A DNA stretch of 13,367 bases. Source: Chloroflexota bacterium (GTDB lineage Bacteria > Chloroflexota > Dormibacteria > CF-121). The stretch spans positions 1 to 13,367 of the forward strand of contig VBIS01000029.1 of NCBI GenBank assembly GCA_005880605.1. Reading direction: 5' to 3'. Below the pieces are notes generated by a model. The model searched no databases. It was given only the letters and a program-made list of their open reading frames with translations, and had not been told where the DNA came from. The position numbers were made by a program, and so were the translations under genes. Every line of letters begins with the position of its first letter. Position 1 is the stretch's first letter. Of this stretch, positions 12,076-13,367 are shown piece by piece.

Positions 12076-13263
12076 GTGATAGGAGAGGGGATCGTCGTCG
12101 CGGGGGCTGTCCGAACGTCCATTGGCAAGTTCGCGGGCGCCTTCAAGGACACCCCGACATCGGACCTGGGCGCGAACGCGATCCGGGCCGCCGTTGAGCG
12201 TGCCGGCATCTCGCCCGACGTTGTCGACGAAGTCATCCTGGGCTGCGTCGGCCAGGTTGGCGAGGACGCCTTCAACGCCCGTCTCGCCACGCTGAAAGCC
12301 GGGCTGCCGGAGAAGACCACTGCCTTTAATGTGAACCGGCTTTGTGGTTCCGGTCTGCAGGCGATCAATAGCGCTGTGCAGGAGCTCCGGACGGGCGAGG
12401 CCGAGGTCGTGGTCGCCGGCGGGAACGAGAACATGTCGATTCAGCCGTACCTGCTGCCCCGGGCCGAGGTCGGCTGGCGGCTCGGCCAGGCGGCGTTGAT
12501 CGACGGCACGCTCTCGCTGGTCACGGATCCCTTTGGCCGCTACCAGATGGGTTTCACGGCGGAAAAGGTCGCCGATCGCTACGGCGTTTCCCGCGAGGCT
12601 CAGGACAAGTTCGCAGCCGAGAGCCAGCAACGGGCGGCGGCGGCCATTGCCGAGGGGCGCTTCAAAGACCAGATCGTGCCGGTCGCGGTCCCACAGAAAA
12701 AGGGCGATCCCGTGATCGCGAACCTTGACGAGCATCCTCGGCCCGCAACGACCATGGAGTCGCTCGGCCGGCTCAAGCCGGCGTTTCGCGAGGGCGGCAC
12801 CGTGACGGCCGGCAACTCATCGGGCATCAACGACGCCGGCGCCGCGGTCGTCCTCATGACCAAAGCCAAGGCCGATGCTCTAGGTGTCAGGCCGCAACTC
12901 GAGTGGGTGGCGGACGCGGTCGCTGGGGTCACGCCGGAGATCATGGGCATCGCGCCGATTTTCGCCGTCCAGAAGTTGCTCAAGAAAGTCGGCATGACGA
13001 TCAACTATATCGACCTGATGGAGCTCAACGAGGCCTTCGCCGCCCAGGCCGTGGCGGTCATCCGCGAGCTGGAAATCGATCCCGAAAAAGTCAACCCCAA
13101 CGGCGGCGCCATCGCCCTCGGGCACCCGGTCGGCGCCACCGGCGCCATCCTGACCGTCAAGCTGGCGTACGAGCTCAAGCGCCGGCAGGCCGAATGGGGC
13201 ATCGTGACCATGTGCATCGGCGGCGGTCAGGGGATCGCGACCCTCTTCCGGAACCTGAACTAA
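12076..13263 (+). CDS. Acetyl-CoA acetyltransferase (thiolase)
   Basis: Interconverts two acetyl-CoA with acetoacetyl-CoA plus CoA, or cleaves longer 3-ketoacyl-CoA in beta-oxidation; sequence alone does not settle which direction. The 395 residues match the family length. Catalytic residues are all visible: the nucleophilic Cys90 in NVNRLCGSGLQAI, Asn318 in MELNEAFAAQA, His350 in NGGAIALGHPVGATGA and the general-base Cys380 in VTMCIGGGQGIA. The 'GSGLQAI' and 'GHPVGATGA' forms fit the biosynthetic/acetoacetyl type rather than the SCP2/lipid-transfer type. The start is GTG at 12076 with GGAAAGG five bases upstream. It stands alone, without a hydroxyacyl-CoA dehydrogenase or enoyl-CoA hydratase beside it in this window. 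Confidence 0.97.
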   Translation: MIGEGIVVAGAVRTSIGKFAGAFKDTPTSDLGANAIRAAVERAGISPDVVDEVILGCVGQVGEDAFNARLATLKAGLPEKTTAFNVNRLCGSGLQAINSAVQELRTGEAEVVVAGGNENMSIQPYLLPRAEVGWRLGQAALIDGTLSLVTDPFGRYQMGFTAEKVADRYGVSREAQDKFAAESQQRAAAAIAEGRFKDQIVPVAVPQKKGDPVIANLDEHPRPATTMESLGRLKPAFREGGTVTAGNSSGINDAGAAVVLMTKAKADALGVRPQLEWVADAVAGVTPEIMGIAPIFAVQKLLKKVGMTINYIDLMELNEAFAAQAVAVIRELEIDPEKVNPNGGAIALGHPVGATGAILTVKLAYELKRRQAEWGIVTMCIGGGQGIATLFRNLN

Positions 13264-13269
13264 GCCCCA

Positions 13270-13291
13270 CCTCCCCTCCCCAGGAGGGAGG
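13270..13291 (+). terminator. Possible terminator hairpin after the thiolase gene
   Basis: CCTCCCCTCC (13270-13279) and GGAGGGAGG (13283-13291) pair over nine bases with one bulged C and a 3-base loop, starting seven bases after the stop. No T-run follows (GGCAAACGG), so it is either a Rho-aided 3' end or only an mRNA-stabilising hairpin. Confidence 0.35.
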
Positions 13292-13341
13292 GCAAACGGA
13301 CGGCACGGAATCGGCACCCGGAGGCCGTTGTATTCGCAGCC

Positions 13342-13367
13342 ATGTCCCGCCTGATCCGCCGGCCGGT
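13342..13367 (+). CDS. Possible first codons of a downstream gene (partial)
   Basis: ATG at 13342 opens a frame (MSRLIRRP...) that runs off the window. A GGAGG is present at 13319-13323 but is 18 bases away, too far for a standard ribosome site. Too short to identify; it may not be a gene. Confidence 0.2.

Overview
The window is GC-rich bacterial chromosome, densely packed and mostly housekeeping. Three things point to a soil or environmental lineage of the Chloroflexota/Dormibacterota type (inference, moderate at best): a PPOX-class putative F420-dependent enzyme, a fused hemC-hemD gene, and a tat-rph-rdgB-proline dehydrogenase string. I see no insertion sequence, integrase, CRISPR array, rRNA or tRNA, and no phage or defence module.

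Layout. Positions 1-272 hold the 3' end of a membrane-protein gene on the + strand. From 8797 down to 225 every gene lies on the minus strand, in two runs. The upstream run is murI (glutamate racemase), a long-chain polyprenyl diphosphate synthase, a hemC-hemD fusion, hemB and a membrane-anchored cyclophilin; most of these overlap by 4 bases (GTGA/ATGA) and are probably co-translated. After a 68-base gap with a perfect TATAAT box comes the second run: tatA, tatC, rph (RNase PH), rdgB (non-canonical NTP pyrophosphatase) and a single-function proline dehydrogenase. rdgB has no ATG, GTG or TTG that would include its conserved N-terminus and appears to start at a CTG overlapping the rph stop.

The largest stretch without a clear gene is 8798-9297. 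It holds a candidate 40-residue, very basic small protein followed by a terminator-like hairpin, then about 240 bases of unassigned leader before a secreted C39-type peptidase gene on the + strand. That gene runs into, and overlaps convergently with, a minus-strand putative F420-dependent enzyme of the Rv0121 type. The 5' end of the latter overlaps head-to-head with an ornithine cyclodeaminase/mu-crystallin family gene on the + strand.

The right end (+ strand) has a two-helix small membrane protein with two overlapping promoter candidates around an 11-base palindrome and several strong hairpins within its transcript. It is followed by a YtxH-like stress protein gene preceded by palindromes and a CIRCE-like half-site, then an acetyl-CoA acetyltransferase (thiolase), and possibly the first codons of another gene.

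How the genes relate. The heme genes carry 5-aminolevulinate to uroporphyrinogen III (hemB, then hemC and hemD). The polyprenyl synthase would supply a quinone side chain or lipid carrier, and MurI supplies D-glutamate for peptidoglycan. TatA and TatC form a minimal Tat translocase. I found no convincing new multi-gene system. The best leads are small: the CTG start, the basic mini-protein, the doubly overlapped F420 gene, and the structured locus at 11304-11730.
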